Below are positions 1 through 11,219 of a stretch of 64,000 bases of DNA, piece by piece. Position numbers and translations under genes: made by a program. Source of the DNA: Cryptomeria japonica (Eukaryota; Streptophyta; Pinopsida; Cupressales; Cupressaceae); contig NC_081414.1 of NCBI RefSeq assembly GCF_030272615.1, forward strand, positions 766,180,483 to 766,244,482, read 5' to 3'. The stretch's first letter is position 1. Every line of letters starts with the position of its first letter. Below the pieces are notes generated by a model. It was not told the origin of the DNA. It was given only the letters and a program-made list of their open reading frames with translations, and made no database searches.

Positions 1-1120
1 TGTGTTCATTTTAAAGACCTAGTGCAAATTGAGCCGACTTCAAGCTTTGGAAATACACCTTAAAATAAATCTAAAGGAAGGGTCATATAAAAGTCCAAGG
101 ATTGGGTTGATCTAGACCCATACTCATTTGTGCCTTTGGGGGCAACATTCTTGTGTTTGTGTGCTTGCTTTGTTTTCTTGTCAAAGAAAAATCAGAAAAT
201 CACTTTCAAAAACAAAGTATTCATCCAACATTTCTCAAAAACAACCAAAAATACCAAAAACAAAGTGCAAACAACAAAGAGTCAAATTTTATGACCATTC
301 TTCACATCTTGTGAAAGAAGAAGTGTCATCAGAATATCAACTTGAAAAGAAGACCATTAAGCTCAAAGGCTTTGATCAAGAGGAGGAAATTCTTCTATAT
401 CAATAGACAAATTTTTGTCTCACATAGAGTCTTTCTACATCACATGCGTCTATACCTTCAAAGTAAAACAAACGAATTTGATTCAGAATCATTGAACCGT
501 AGAGATTTTATGCAATATAGAGCTCTAAGTTATCACAAAAATCAAGGAGGAAATATTAATCCCAACTTCTTCCCAAACATCTGTATCACCTACAAAACAG
601 CTCAAGAAATACCTCCAACACCTGAAAGGGAAGAGATAGAGTTTGTCCCATTCGTAACACAAAGTTTTTATTGAAAGTTGAAAACAAAACACCCATCATC
701 TCACTCATACATAAATCACTTCATCATCAATCCATCCCAAACTCTCAAAACATTAAGAGGTTCTTGTCCCAAGATTCCTTTTTAAATATTGCTTGAATCA
801 AAAACATCACATCACTTTTAGATTGTTTCTACATCTAGGATAAGCTCATCCTAAGAGACACATCTACGCAGGTTAAAACTAGTTCATGAGTGAATCCTCT
901 CATTGCTAGGTAGTCAAAATCTGTAACACATCTCAGATTTCTCTACACCTTATCACATCCAAAACTCCTCAAACAAACAAACAATTAAAAGAAGGAATTT
1001 TGGTTACATCTACCTTAAAGTGCTAGAGATCTACATACCACACAATCCACCCATCATCAAATCTTTTATCAACAACTCATCATCATCTTCAATCAACTTC
1101 ACACAAAACTTGCAAACAAA
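1..1120 (+). other. Untranslated leader of the Tat element
   Basis: This stretch lies between the unseen 5' LTR and the gag start codon. Short open frames at 128-406 and 342-674 show no recognisable domain and overlap each other, so I treat it as leader. It is AC-rich towards the gag start. A purine tract, TTTGGGGGCAA (about 136-146), resembles one after pol at about 8757-8767. Confidence 0.5.
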
Positions 1121-3028
1121 ATGGCTCAAACCCGATCACGGTCAAGGCAACGAGAAATAGAAATTGAGGAAGAAGAAGACGAAAATCTCAATGAATTTCA
1201 AGAAGCACTTGGAGGAAATATGAATGATGAAAACCCAAGTACTCACACTCCTGCAACAATCGAAAGGGCTCAGCATAACCCTCACTTTAACAGATTGTTT
1301 GATGAAATACTCAGGAGCAATGCGGATGCTCACTTCTTAAAACTCGCTCAAGAAGGAGCCAAACTCCCCTCTGACTTTGATCTTGCCCAATTAAGACAAG
1401 CATCAGAAAGACAAAGTCACCATGAGGAGGAAAGAGGTAGAAATCACATCAGATATAACATTCCTCGAGGTAACCCACCACCTCCTCCTCCAAATGAAAT
1501 GGAGATGTTGCAGCAACAAGTCGAGAATCTCGCCCAACAACTTCATAATGGTGTTAAGACCAATCAATTCTCACTTAACGACATCTGTCCCTATCCATTT
1601 GATAGGAATCTTTATATGCCACCCTTTCCACGAGGATTCGAAACACCCAAATTTGAAAAATATAGAGGAAAGGGGGATCCCCGTGATCATGTCCGAGAAT
1701 TTCATTCCGCTTGTCTTGAAGTGGCATATGAAGACACATACCTAATGCGCCTTTTTCCCCAAAGTTTGGGAGGAACAACCACATCATGGTTTTCCCGACT
1801 GCCAAGTGGCATTAGAACATTTGAGGAACTCATCCAGAAGTTCCTATCTCATTACTCTTATAACATTGAACGCGACATCACCATGGCTGATCTATGCAAC
1901 ACCAAACAAAAACCAGGTGAATTATTCTTAGTATTCCTGCAACGATGGCGCCAAATGTCTAGCAGATGTTCTCTTCAGTTACCTGAATGAGAACTAGTGG
2001 AAATATTCATTTCCAACTTAAACGAAGAAATGGAATTTCACCTAGATGTCAAAGACACAGACTCCTTTAACGATATGATCACCAAGGGTTTAAAATGTGA
2101 AAGGGCACTCATCAAGAAAGGACTCATCAAAATCTTTAATGAACCAAAAGATGGTCCTCGCCCATGCTTCAATAGTGATAAACCAAACTTCTAGAATAAA
2201 AACAAGAATATCGTCAACGATGGAGTTGTGGATGCTCGAACTATCCAAAATGCACAACCTGTGGTTCGGTTTGCAAGACAAAATCTTCCACCTCAGAATA
2301 ACACAAATGTTCCTCCTAATCAAGGTCGCATCACATCTCGTGATGAACCAAGACCTCGTCCACAAAAACAAAAACGCACATACACTCCCTTAGGGGAACC
2401 CATTGAAACAGTGTTGTGACAACTCATTTCTCAGAATTTGGTCACTCTACCTAAACTATCAAACTATGAGCCTCAAGTCAAACCGGCATGGTGGAGAGAT
2501 ACTGAACACTATGAATTCCATCAAGGAAGAGGACACAAGACAAGTAATTGTCACCGATTGAAAGATCTCATTCAGGATCTTATTGGTCGAGGAGAAATTG
2601 AAATTGAAGGACATGACCCAAAAACAACCAATAATGATCATCTGATGTTCAATAATCCACTTCCATCACAAGATCAAAGGGGTCCTTCCACTTCCAGGCG
2701 AGGCACTGATACCACTGATTATACGCAAGCTGCGTATAACTACACTGTAAATCATCTGTATGATGCCAGTGAACAAATTGCAACTATAACCTTCAAAAAT
2801 CCCACCTCAAATTGCAATGTTGTTACACGTCGTGGCAAGGTCACCATCAAGGCAGCTCCACAGGGCACCACCTCCATCCCCAAGCAGTACAATCTTGTGG
2901 AACAATTAGATAAAATGCCTGCGCTTATATCCATTTTAGAGCTATTGCGCCTATCGCCATCTCATAAAACTATCTTGGATCAAGCACTCCAAGAGGCGTC
3001 ATTCCCTACAAATTTGAATATAGACTAA
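1121..3028 (+). pseudogene. gag: Tat gag (capsid/nucleocapsid), broken by stop codons
   Basis: This frame would encode the structural protein that packages element RNA. The start is the ATG at 1121, after an A/C-rich leader. An acidic N-terminus is followed by the retrotransposon gag domain (about codons 185-290, with the YRGKGDPRDHV and FEELIQKFLSHY motifs). A nucleocapsid knuckle near 2510-2570 reads FHQGRGHKTSNC, but the first cysteine is Tyr. In-frame stops occur at 1988, 2192 and 2417, and the segment ends with another at 3026. All are in one frame with no frameshift, and the same frame continues into protease. Each stop is one C-to-T change from Arg or Gln (TGA from CGA, TAG from CAG, TAA from CAA). 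The domain order fits Tat Gag and the decay pattern fits methyl-cytosine deamination. Confidence 0.8.
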
Positions 3029-3037
3029 TTTCAAGCC

Positions 3038-5233
3038 ATGGTTGGAAATCTAAAGACATCACCTTGTCTCACTTTTTCCGAAAGTGACAACTCTTCGTTC
3101 CAACAACCTCATAATGCTTCGCTACACATTGAAGGCTTTATCAACCAACACAGGATCAAGCGAGTCTTGATAGATAATGGAGCAGGCCTGAACATTTGTA
3201 CACTACAGTTGGTCAGAGCATTGGGATATGCAATAGAATCAGTGGATCCTCGCAAGAAGATCACCATCAAGGCCTATGATGATGCAGAGCATTCATCCAA
3301 AGGAGTTGTGGTACTACCAATCCAAGTGGGCCCTGTGGTAAAGCACATCATCTGGCAGGTTCTGGACCTTCCTCTGCCATATAATCTATTATTAGGGAGA
3401 CCTTGGATACATGCCATGCAAGCTGTTCCATCTACCTACCATCAATGTATCAAGTTCCCACATAACAGTACAGAGATCACAATCCTGGGCGATACAAATC
3501 CCTTTGCTTTTTGCCATTATATCAACCATCAACCAGAGATTACTGTTTCTAATAATAGGGAAGCTATTTCCTCCACATCATATGTAAGTCCCACCTCTCT
3601 TGCCAGTTCGAACACCCCTATACCGAAGCAAGAAAAGCTTAAAATGAAAGTAGCAGAGGAAGGTCTGGGAGAATACAACTTGAGTCAACTCTTTTGTGTG
3701 GGACAAATGCCCACTTCTCCTAGAACACATGGTAAACCACAGCAGTTACTCCAGCAACCACTAATCATGTCTGCATGTGCCTTGATGCCTTTCATCCTTG
3801 GAAAGAGTCAAGAGGAAGAGACACAAGATGAGGACCTAGCGGACTGGATCTATAAAGATCCCATCACCACTGATAAACCGCGAGTTACACTTCCTACGGA
3901 ACAGTATGGTAAAGGCCTCCTCATTATGCAAAGAATGGGATATGATGGTCAAAGTGCTTTGGGATATTTCAAACAAGGACGACATGAACCTCTGCTGCTA
4001 GAATTCAAGCCCAAAGGTAATACAGGCCTAGGCTTTGAAAAAGAGATCCTTCCTAAACTCAGATTCAAAGGAAAACCTAGCAAACCATTTTGCCCACCTA
4101 CTACAAAGAGGACACCTCTCATAATCAAAGCATCATCAAGCACTATCCCCACTGCCCCATCGAGGCTCACAACCCCACCGCAACCGTCACCAATTTCATT
4201 CATCCCACCAAACGAACCAGTAAACCCATCAGCAACACCATTTGTAGCAACAACTGTATGGAAACCCACAGCAACATCTATGGCACAAGCTGTTCCAACA
4301 GAAGCCACTAAGTCAACACTGTCGATACTTCCAGTAACAAATCCTTTAATCCCCATCAAAATTCCTGTAGAACCGATCACTACAAAGGTACATAAACCAA
4401 TCACGCCTACAGTATTCAATTCCAACGACATCCCAGTATGGTATAGCAATCGGATGCTGGAAAGTGATTCAGAGACCGACTCACATGAGTGGGAATTTGA
4501 TTCTGTACAGCTTAACACTTCAGATGAGGAAGACACATCACCACCTCCGCCACGCAAAGACATCCCTGTTTACAGAGAAGCATAGATAAAGACCACTTGG
4601 GTACCTAAGCTGGAAATATCTTCCACAGACCCTACGTCTCATCCTACGCCTGATTTTGACAGGGAGAGTACCATCAACGACCTTCACCACATTGTCTTAA
4701 CCCTCACTGATACATCTAACGCACTTAACCTAATCGATGAAGTAATGCCCATTATCCACCCTGAACTCATCGAATGGACCCAATCAAATCCCCCATGTCT
4801 TGACCTCTTCCAAAACGATGAGGCTATCATTGACTTTTTGGAATTAAGGGACAATCTACCAAGCGTGGATCACAAAGCTGGATTCGCCATTGAACTTAAT
4901 AACGCAGCATACTTTGGGGCGGATGCCAAACCCTTCAGCTGCAAAAATATAACAATAAAACATGGATCTTCCAGTGAAAACCACACCGTGGCGCTGTTTG
5001 ATCTGACAAAAGTAAAAAGAAAGAGCGTATCCAATGGTGAAAACCTCTCTGAGGTGCGTAAGGATGAAGGGTTTGACATTCTCCCTGCTAGTACACAACA
5101 GGAACGATCAACGATTCTCATTGAGGAAACCAAAGAATACAATGTGGGGACTCCTGAAAATCCTCATATTATACATTTGGCATCTCTTCTCACTCCAGAG
5201 GAACAGCCTAAATTTATAGAGTTCTTCCAGTAG
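3038..5233 (+). pseudogene. pro: Tat aspartic protease with G-patch region
   Basis: This is the same reading frame as gag. The retropepsin-like domain lies at about 3110-3480. Its active-site motif VLIDNGAGLNI has the D-N-G form usual in Tat proteases, and the flap-distal motif NLLLGRPWIHA is intact. A G-patch RNA-binding module follows at about 3900-4060, with QRMGYDGQSALG and then GNTGLGF. Next comes a long Pro/Thr/Ser-rich linker (about 4080-4570), then an acidic linker with a further segment at 4745-5233. In-frame stops at 4583 (TAG) and 5231 (TAG) each fit CAG to TAG. Proteolytic cleavage of the polyprotein and an RNA-binding role for the G-patch are known for the family. Activity here is unlikely. 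Confidence 0.75.
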
Positions 5234-5266
5234 CTTCAGATCAACTTTGCATGGTAATATGCAGAC

Positions 5267-7306
5267 ATGCCTGGGCTTGATCTTGATTTAGTTATGCATC
5301 ATCTCACAGTAGCAGAAGGAGCCAAACCTGTCAAGCAGAAGCTTCGTAAGATGCATCCTCAGATTGCAGTGCTAGTCAAAATAGAACTCAAGAAACTCCT
5401 GGATGTTGGTTTCATTAGACCAATTGATTATGCAGAATGGATTTCCAACATCGTGCCAATTGGCAAACCAAAAGGGGGCATCCGCATTTGTACCGACTTC
5501 AGAGATCTAAATAAGGCCTGTCCTAAGGATGATTTCCCCCTACCAAATATCGACATCATAGTGGATCTAACAGCAGGACATGTGATGCTTTCACTCATGG
5601 ATGGCTTTTCCGGCTACATTCAGATAAAGATCGCACCCGAAGATCAACACAAGACAGCCTTCACATGTCCATGGGGCACATATTGCTGGAATGTAATGCC
5701 TTTTGGTCTAAAGAATGCAAGAGCAACCTATCAAAGAGCAATGACCACCATCTTCCATGACATGATGCATACTATGATGGAAGATTATGTGGATGACTTA
5801 CTAGCAAAATCACTCACTAGAGATGGGCATCTCCACATCTTAGATCAAATATTTGATAGACTGGAACAATACCATGTTCAACTCAACCCAAAGAAATGTG
5901 TCTTTGGAGTGACCTCCGGGAAACTTCTAGGATACATTGTCTCAAGCAAAGGTATTGAGGTCGTTCCAGCAAAGGTCAAGGCAATCATGGACATGCCACC
6001 TCCAAAGAATATCAGTCAGCTAAGGACATTACAAGGGCGGCTTCAATCCATCCGCAGATTCATTGCACAATTGGCTGATAAGTGTCACCCATTCACACAC
6101 CTTCTACACAAGAACATCCGCTTTCAGTGGGATGCCCGATGCCAACAAGCATTTCAAGCACTTAAAGACTATCTCATGAATCCACCATTGCTGATGCCAC
6201 CAGATCCAAGTAGACCGTTGTTACTTTATATCTCAGTGACAAGTACAGCATTAGGTGTCTTACTGGCACAACATAATGCAGAAGGCAAAGAGTGTGTTGT
6301 ATACTACATCTCTTGCACACTGGTTGGCTATGAACTCAATTACACACCTATTGAGCGAGCTTGCCTAGCAGTAATCCTGGCAGCTACTAAACTGCGGCAC
6401 TATCTGTTGACACACAAGGTACAACTCATCACAAAGAGTGATCCACTCAAGTACTTACTCAGCAAAGCAGCATTGACAGGTCGCTTGGCCAAATGGGTAA
6501 TGATTCTAAGTGAATTTGACATCGAGTATGTCAACCATAAAGCTATCAAAGGGCAAGTCATTGCAGATCAGTTGGCCAATGCACCACTCATAGGTGATCA
6601 TCCTCTCATTTCTGATTTTTCAGATGAAGAGATATTCATGATCACAGAAGCACAACCATGGAAACTATACTTTGATGGTTCATACACCAGGCATGGCTTG
6701 GGGGCAGGCATTTTGTTTATCACACCTCAAGGTGATAGCATCCCGAAGTCTTACAGGCTCACATTTCCATGCACAAACAACATAGCAGAGTATGAGGCCT
6801 TGATCACAGGACTCGGGCTAGCCATACAATGGAAATTACAAGAACTGCAAGTATATGGCGATTCCCAACTAGTCATTCAACAAGCAACAGATGAATATCA
6901 GACCAAGGATGATAAACTCATGTCATACAAGCAAATGGTGGACAATCTAAAGACATCATTTACTACTATCACTTTTGAGCAGATACCAAGAGATCAGAAT
7001 CGAGCTGCTAACGCTATGGCTACCATCGCATCTCTACTAGATCTTCCGCAGAATTCAACACGCTATGAGTTCTTGGTAGAACAGCTTTGGATCCCCGCTT
7101 ATGATATCCCTGAATCTAAAATGATATGTCACCTTGTTGGTTCTGAATCCCCATGGTACGGTGAGTTCTACACCTATCTCCGCGATTACACCCTTCCTCC
7201 CAACCAATCGAATAACCAACATAAAACCTTCATTCGCCAAACTGCTCGATATAACATTATTGTCGAAACCCTATACCGACACGGTCTTGATGGTACTCTC
7301 CTTTGA
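5267..7306 (+). pseudogene. pol: Tat reverse transcriptase, RNase H and second (archaeal-type) RNase H
   Basis: This is the longest uninterrupted piece (679 codons). The RT domain has FRDLNKACPKDDFPLPNID, then the first catalytic Asp in LMDGFSGYIQI, then the YVDDLL box, so the catalytic triad is intact. The RT-linked RNase H follows (about 6120-6600). A second RNase H (about 6650-7060) starts YFDGSYTRHGLGAG, with Glu in NNIAEYEAL and Asp in VYGDSQLV. The C-terminal position where the family usually has Asp (N-x-x-A-D-x-L-A) reads NRAANAMA, so this domain may have lost a catalytic residue. Dual RNase H is a hallmark of Tat. The frame ends at TGA 7304, which reads as Arg (CGA) in relatives. Confidence 0.88.
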
Positions 7307-8410
7307 TGTCTAGAACAGGATGAGATAACAAAGGTTTTGGAAGAGGTACACGAAGGAATTTGCGGGACTCACTCAAGTGGTCCATCACTAGCCAAGAAGA
7401 TCATGTGAGCTGGATACTATTGGCCATCTATGGAAAAGGATTCCTACTACTTTGTCAGGAAATACAAGAAATGTCAAGTTCATGGTGACCTGATACATGC
7501 ACCAGCACAGGAACTGCAACCAATCACAACACCATGGCCTTTTTGTCGATGGGGCCTTGACCTTGTGGGTAAGATTCATCCATCTTCATCCAACGGCCAT
7601 AAATTTATCATTACCACCACTGAATATTTCACAAAGTGGATCAAAGCTGTTCTACTTACCCAAGTCACCGGCAAGCAGATCGCCTCATTCATCCTCAACT
7701 ACATCATCTACCGGTATGGTGTGCCCATGTCCATCATCACAGATAACGGTCTTCCTTTCAAAAATCAGGATGTCCATGAACTTTGTGAGAAATTTCATAT
7801 CCAACATCACTTTTCCACCCCCTATTACCCACAAGGCAATGGTCAGGCCGAAGCATCCAATAAAAACATATTAAGAATCCTAAAGAAGACAGTCAATGAT
7901 GCTGGCCATGATTGGCATGTTCAACTAAATCCAGCGTTATGGGCATATCAAACTAGCATTCAGACCCCTACAGGCGCAACTCCTTATTCATTGGTCTATG
8001 GTGCCGAAGCTATCTTACCTATTGAGGTGGAGATACCATCACTACGGGTTTCCTTGCATAATCTAATAGATGATGAAGCATACAGAGTCTCACGCCTTCA
8101 GGACTTGGAGCTAATTGATGAGAAGTGACAAGCTGCATACAACCATCTCAAAGCCTATCAGCAGCGCATGAGCAAAAGCTACAATCACCGAGTTAGATCT
8201 CGTACATTTGAGGTAGGTGATCTGGTTCTACGAGAAAATCCTCGCAACCAACCAAACAAAGAACATCATGGCAAGTTTGAATCCAACTGGCTAGGCCCAT
8301 ATGTTGTCACTGCTGTGTTCGGGTCCGGGGCATATCAGTTGGCTACTTCAAAAGGAGAACCATTCGCAGATCCGATCAATAGCATGCACCTCAAACGGTT
8401 TTATACCTAA
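7307..8410 (+). pseudogene. int: Tat integrase
   Basis: Integrase inserts the cDNA into chromosomes. It is read in the same frame as RT. The N-terminal zinc-binding domain at about 7345-7480 keeps GTHSSG and AGYYWPSM, but the first Cys of the usual C-x-x-C is Tyr (RKYKKCQ), so zinc binding is impaired. The DDE core is complete: Asp in WGLDLVG (about 7558), Asp in IITDNG (about 7742) and Glu in GQAEASNK (about 7849), with 35 residues between the last two. The C-terminal region contains FEVGDLVLRENPRNQP. Stops at 7406 and 8126 are TGA where relatives have Arg (CGA). The natural end is TAA at 8408. Confidence 0.87.
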
Positions 8411-8817
8411 GGTGTACAGAGCATCAGGCTCCCCTGCATATCAGAAAATACCAAAAACATTCAGAAAAATGTCCTACAGAAAATACAAAAACATCCAAAA
8501 AAAAAAAGTAAAGAAAAATCATGCACCCAAACGGTGAACAACCACTCTGGTGGCACCTTGGGTAAGTGCGATGGTAAAAACCTGGCAAACAGGTGCCACT
8601 CATAAAGGCAATGGCTCCAGTATCTTTCAGGTTCGTTGTGATCACATTCATACATACACACATCCATCCATCTAACCATGGCTTGTTATTTGATCTGTAA
8701 TCCAAGAAAGTACTTCATGCGTCTGGCATCCCGCTTTTTCATAAATCATGTCCAACTTGGGGGCAATGCCCTTACAATCTAGATGATGGAAGTGGATTCT
8801 ACATTACTGGTGATTCA

Positions 8818-9125
8818 TTGGCAAAAACATTCAAAAATGTCTCACAAAATCCAAAAACATTCAAAACAATGTCTCGCAAAATCCAAAAACATTCAAAAAT
8901 GTCTCACAAAATCCAAAAACATTCAGAAAAATGTCTCGCAAAATCCAAAAACATTCAAAAAAATGTCTCACAAAATCCAAAAACATTCAAAAATGTCTCA
9001 CAAAATCCAAAAACATTCAAAAAAATGTCTCGCAAAATCCAAAAACATTCAAAAAAATGTCTCACAAAATCCAAAAACATTCAAAATTGTTTCACAAAAT
9101 CCAAAAACATCGAAAAACCATCAAA
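8818..9125 (+). repeat. Short tandem repeat downstream of Tat integrase
   Basis: About ten imperfect copies of a roughly 31-33 bp unit lie in direct orientation. Each is built from CAAAAACATTCAAAA plus ATGTCTCACAAAATC. Units vary in the length of the A run (5-7) and in TCACA versus TCGCA. The array is open in all three forward frames, but that follows from its composition and is not evidence of coding. A single unit-like copy occurs at about 8450-8475. Confidence 0.85.
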
Positions 9126-9129
9126 AATC

Positions 9130-11190
9130 AAAACAAAAACATGGCAACACCTTGTACATATTCATCTGATCAGATAAAAAACAAACATTGACATAATACT
9201 CACACGATGACCACTTATCAATCAACCAAAACAATCAACATCAACAATCCAAAATTGTCTTAAACAAGGATGCATCCTTCCTTATCAAAACAAAGACAAA
9301 GTGACGTTTTCTTTGACAAGAAAATTATGTTAAGCTATCAAATACTTGGTTGATTTATGAGTACAATCTTTTGTTTATCTATATCAGGATCTTTCAGCAT
9401 TGTTTTGTATCATTTGCGCATTACTTCCGATGAAGTTCTGGGGCATGTACTAATGGTGTCTACGTGGGAAGTTCACCAAGCTATGTGATCATAGGCAAAA
9501 ATGCAGTCATAGATCACTACGGCTTGCTGACTACAGGGTATACCTCAACCATATGGACATGAACCACTACCAAGGATCCATATTCTTTTATTCTTTATGT
9601 ATATACTGTTTGTTTACAGGTACAATGCTCATTTTTTGCTTCCTCCTCGTCCAATTTGGATAAAGGTTTTATTTTCTTAGTACGGTATGCACTTGTCTCA
9701 GGATCTGATCAGCCTAAGCTCAAGGAGGACAATCCAAGTCATGCATGAAAGGAGATAATCCTTGTCTGTTCTGCAAGCAATACTCTGGTCGACTTGACCC
9801 TTATATCAAGTCATTTGTATTAACTTGCTATATTAAAATCCATGAAAGAAATACTCAGGTCATCTTGAATCATTATGTCAAGATGCTTGTATTCTCTTCC
9901 AACATTTTAAAGCTCAATGATGAAAATAGAGCACTATGGATCATCATTTCGCCTCATCTGTTTATATCTTGCATTCCGTTGCATATCACCCATCCATTCA
10001 TTCATTCATATGTAGGATTTACATGCAAAAATGACCAATAAAAGCTGGTCTTGGATACAATCACGATCGAGTACTCTGATACATCATCAATGCATCACGC
10101 AAAGTCTTACGAACCTTGCATTCCTCATGATCATATCATCCTCGCATTTAGTTGCATCTTGCATTAAATATTTAGTTGCATCTTGCATTAAACATTTAGT
10201 TATATCTTGCATTAAACATTCATGTCATTTTTAACTATAGTTCATTTTCTTGACATTTAGTTTTCATCAAAATATTTGCATCATTGCATTAATCATAAAT
10301 AATTAGATTCATTCATAGGATCAAATTGTCTTTGATTGTTTTAAATCATTTACTAAGCATTCATATAGTGTTGATTATCCATCATCATTTCATTATCCTT
10401 TATCATTTATCATTGCATACATTCAAACATTGCACTCATTCATCCAGTTATTAAAGTATTTTATTATGCTCATTTTAGGATTCATTTCACATCACATTCA
10501 TTATCCTCTTTTTAATTGCATTAAGGTGCAGTTATTAAAAATATTAGTTATAGTATCATCACACTCTCATATTTAAGCATTTAGATTCATAAGTCCATTT
10601 GTTTACAAATCATTGGTTCATACCATTTCATATATCCATTTTACATATGCATTCATTTAAATATTATCAAATAAACATTTGTACTGTACATTTTGTTTAT
10701 CCATATTACATTCATTTACACACATCTAGATGCATACTCATACATAACATCATTCATTCAACCATTGCATTAACATCATCACATAAATCATCTCATCATT
10801 ATATTGCAATAGGAAACATCAAAATCATGTTCATAAAATCATCATAAGCCTACATCATCATCATAGCATTCCATACATAAAAGCATTGCATCCAAAAAAA
10901 TCAAAAACCAAATCATACATATATAAACCTGCATTCATATGTCAGTATCCCACATCATAAATTATCATAAAAACATGCATAACAGAAACATCTCATCACA
11001 ATGCATACATATACACACATCTATCTAAGCAATAAATCATCATCATGCATAAACATCCATACATAATCAAATGCATATCATCACAATATGGGATCTCCTC
11101 ATATATATCATCTCATATATCAGAGTACAATGAAGTCTACAAAATCGGCTACTAAGAGCCATCCAAGATACAGTTCATGAATAAACAATG
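9130..11190 (+). other. Low-complexity AT-rich spacer of the Tat element
   Basis: Between pol and the antisense gene there is about 2 kb of CAT/CATCA-rich, AT-rich sequence (densest at 10240-11150). Within it, 10147-10218 is a three-copy tandem repeat with a 24-bp period (TTTAGTTGCATCTTGCATTA). I see no gene. Open frames at 9745-10234 and 10599-10847 have low-complexity His/Ile/Ser-rich translations. Confidence 0.6.
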
Positions 11191-11219
11191 ATACAATACA
11201 TGTATGCAAAAATGCTCTC

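Noticed and set aside
1-400. Possible 5' LTR of the Tat element at the window start
   Set aside because: No similarity to 14357-15518 is visible, and no primer binding site lies between it and gag.
128-674. Overlapping leader open frames
   Set aside because: No recognisable domain, low-complexity composition, and position in an untranslated leader.
8818-9125. Regular direct repeats resembling a CRISPR array
   Set aside because: The units are contiguous with no unique spacers, and the surroundings are a plant retrotransposon.
8783-9191. Three overlapping Lys/Ser-rich open frames
   Set aside because: They are translations of the tandem repeat in three frames, with no coding signal.
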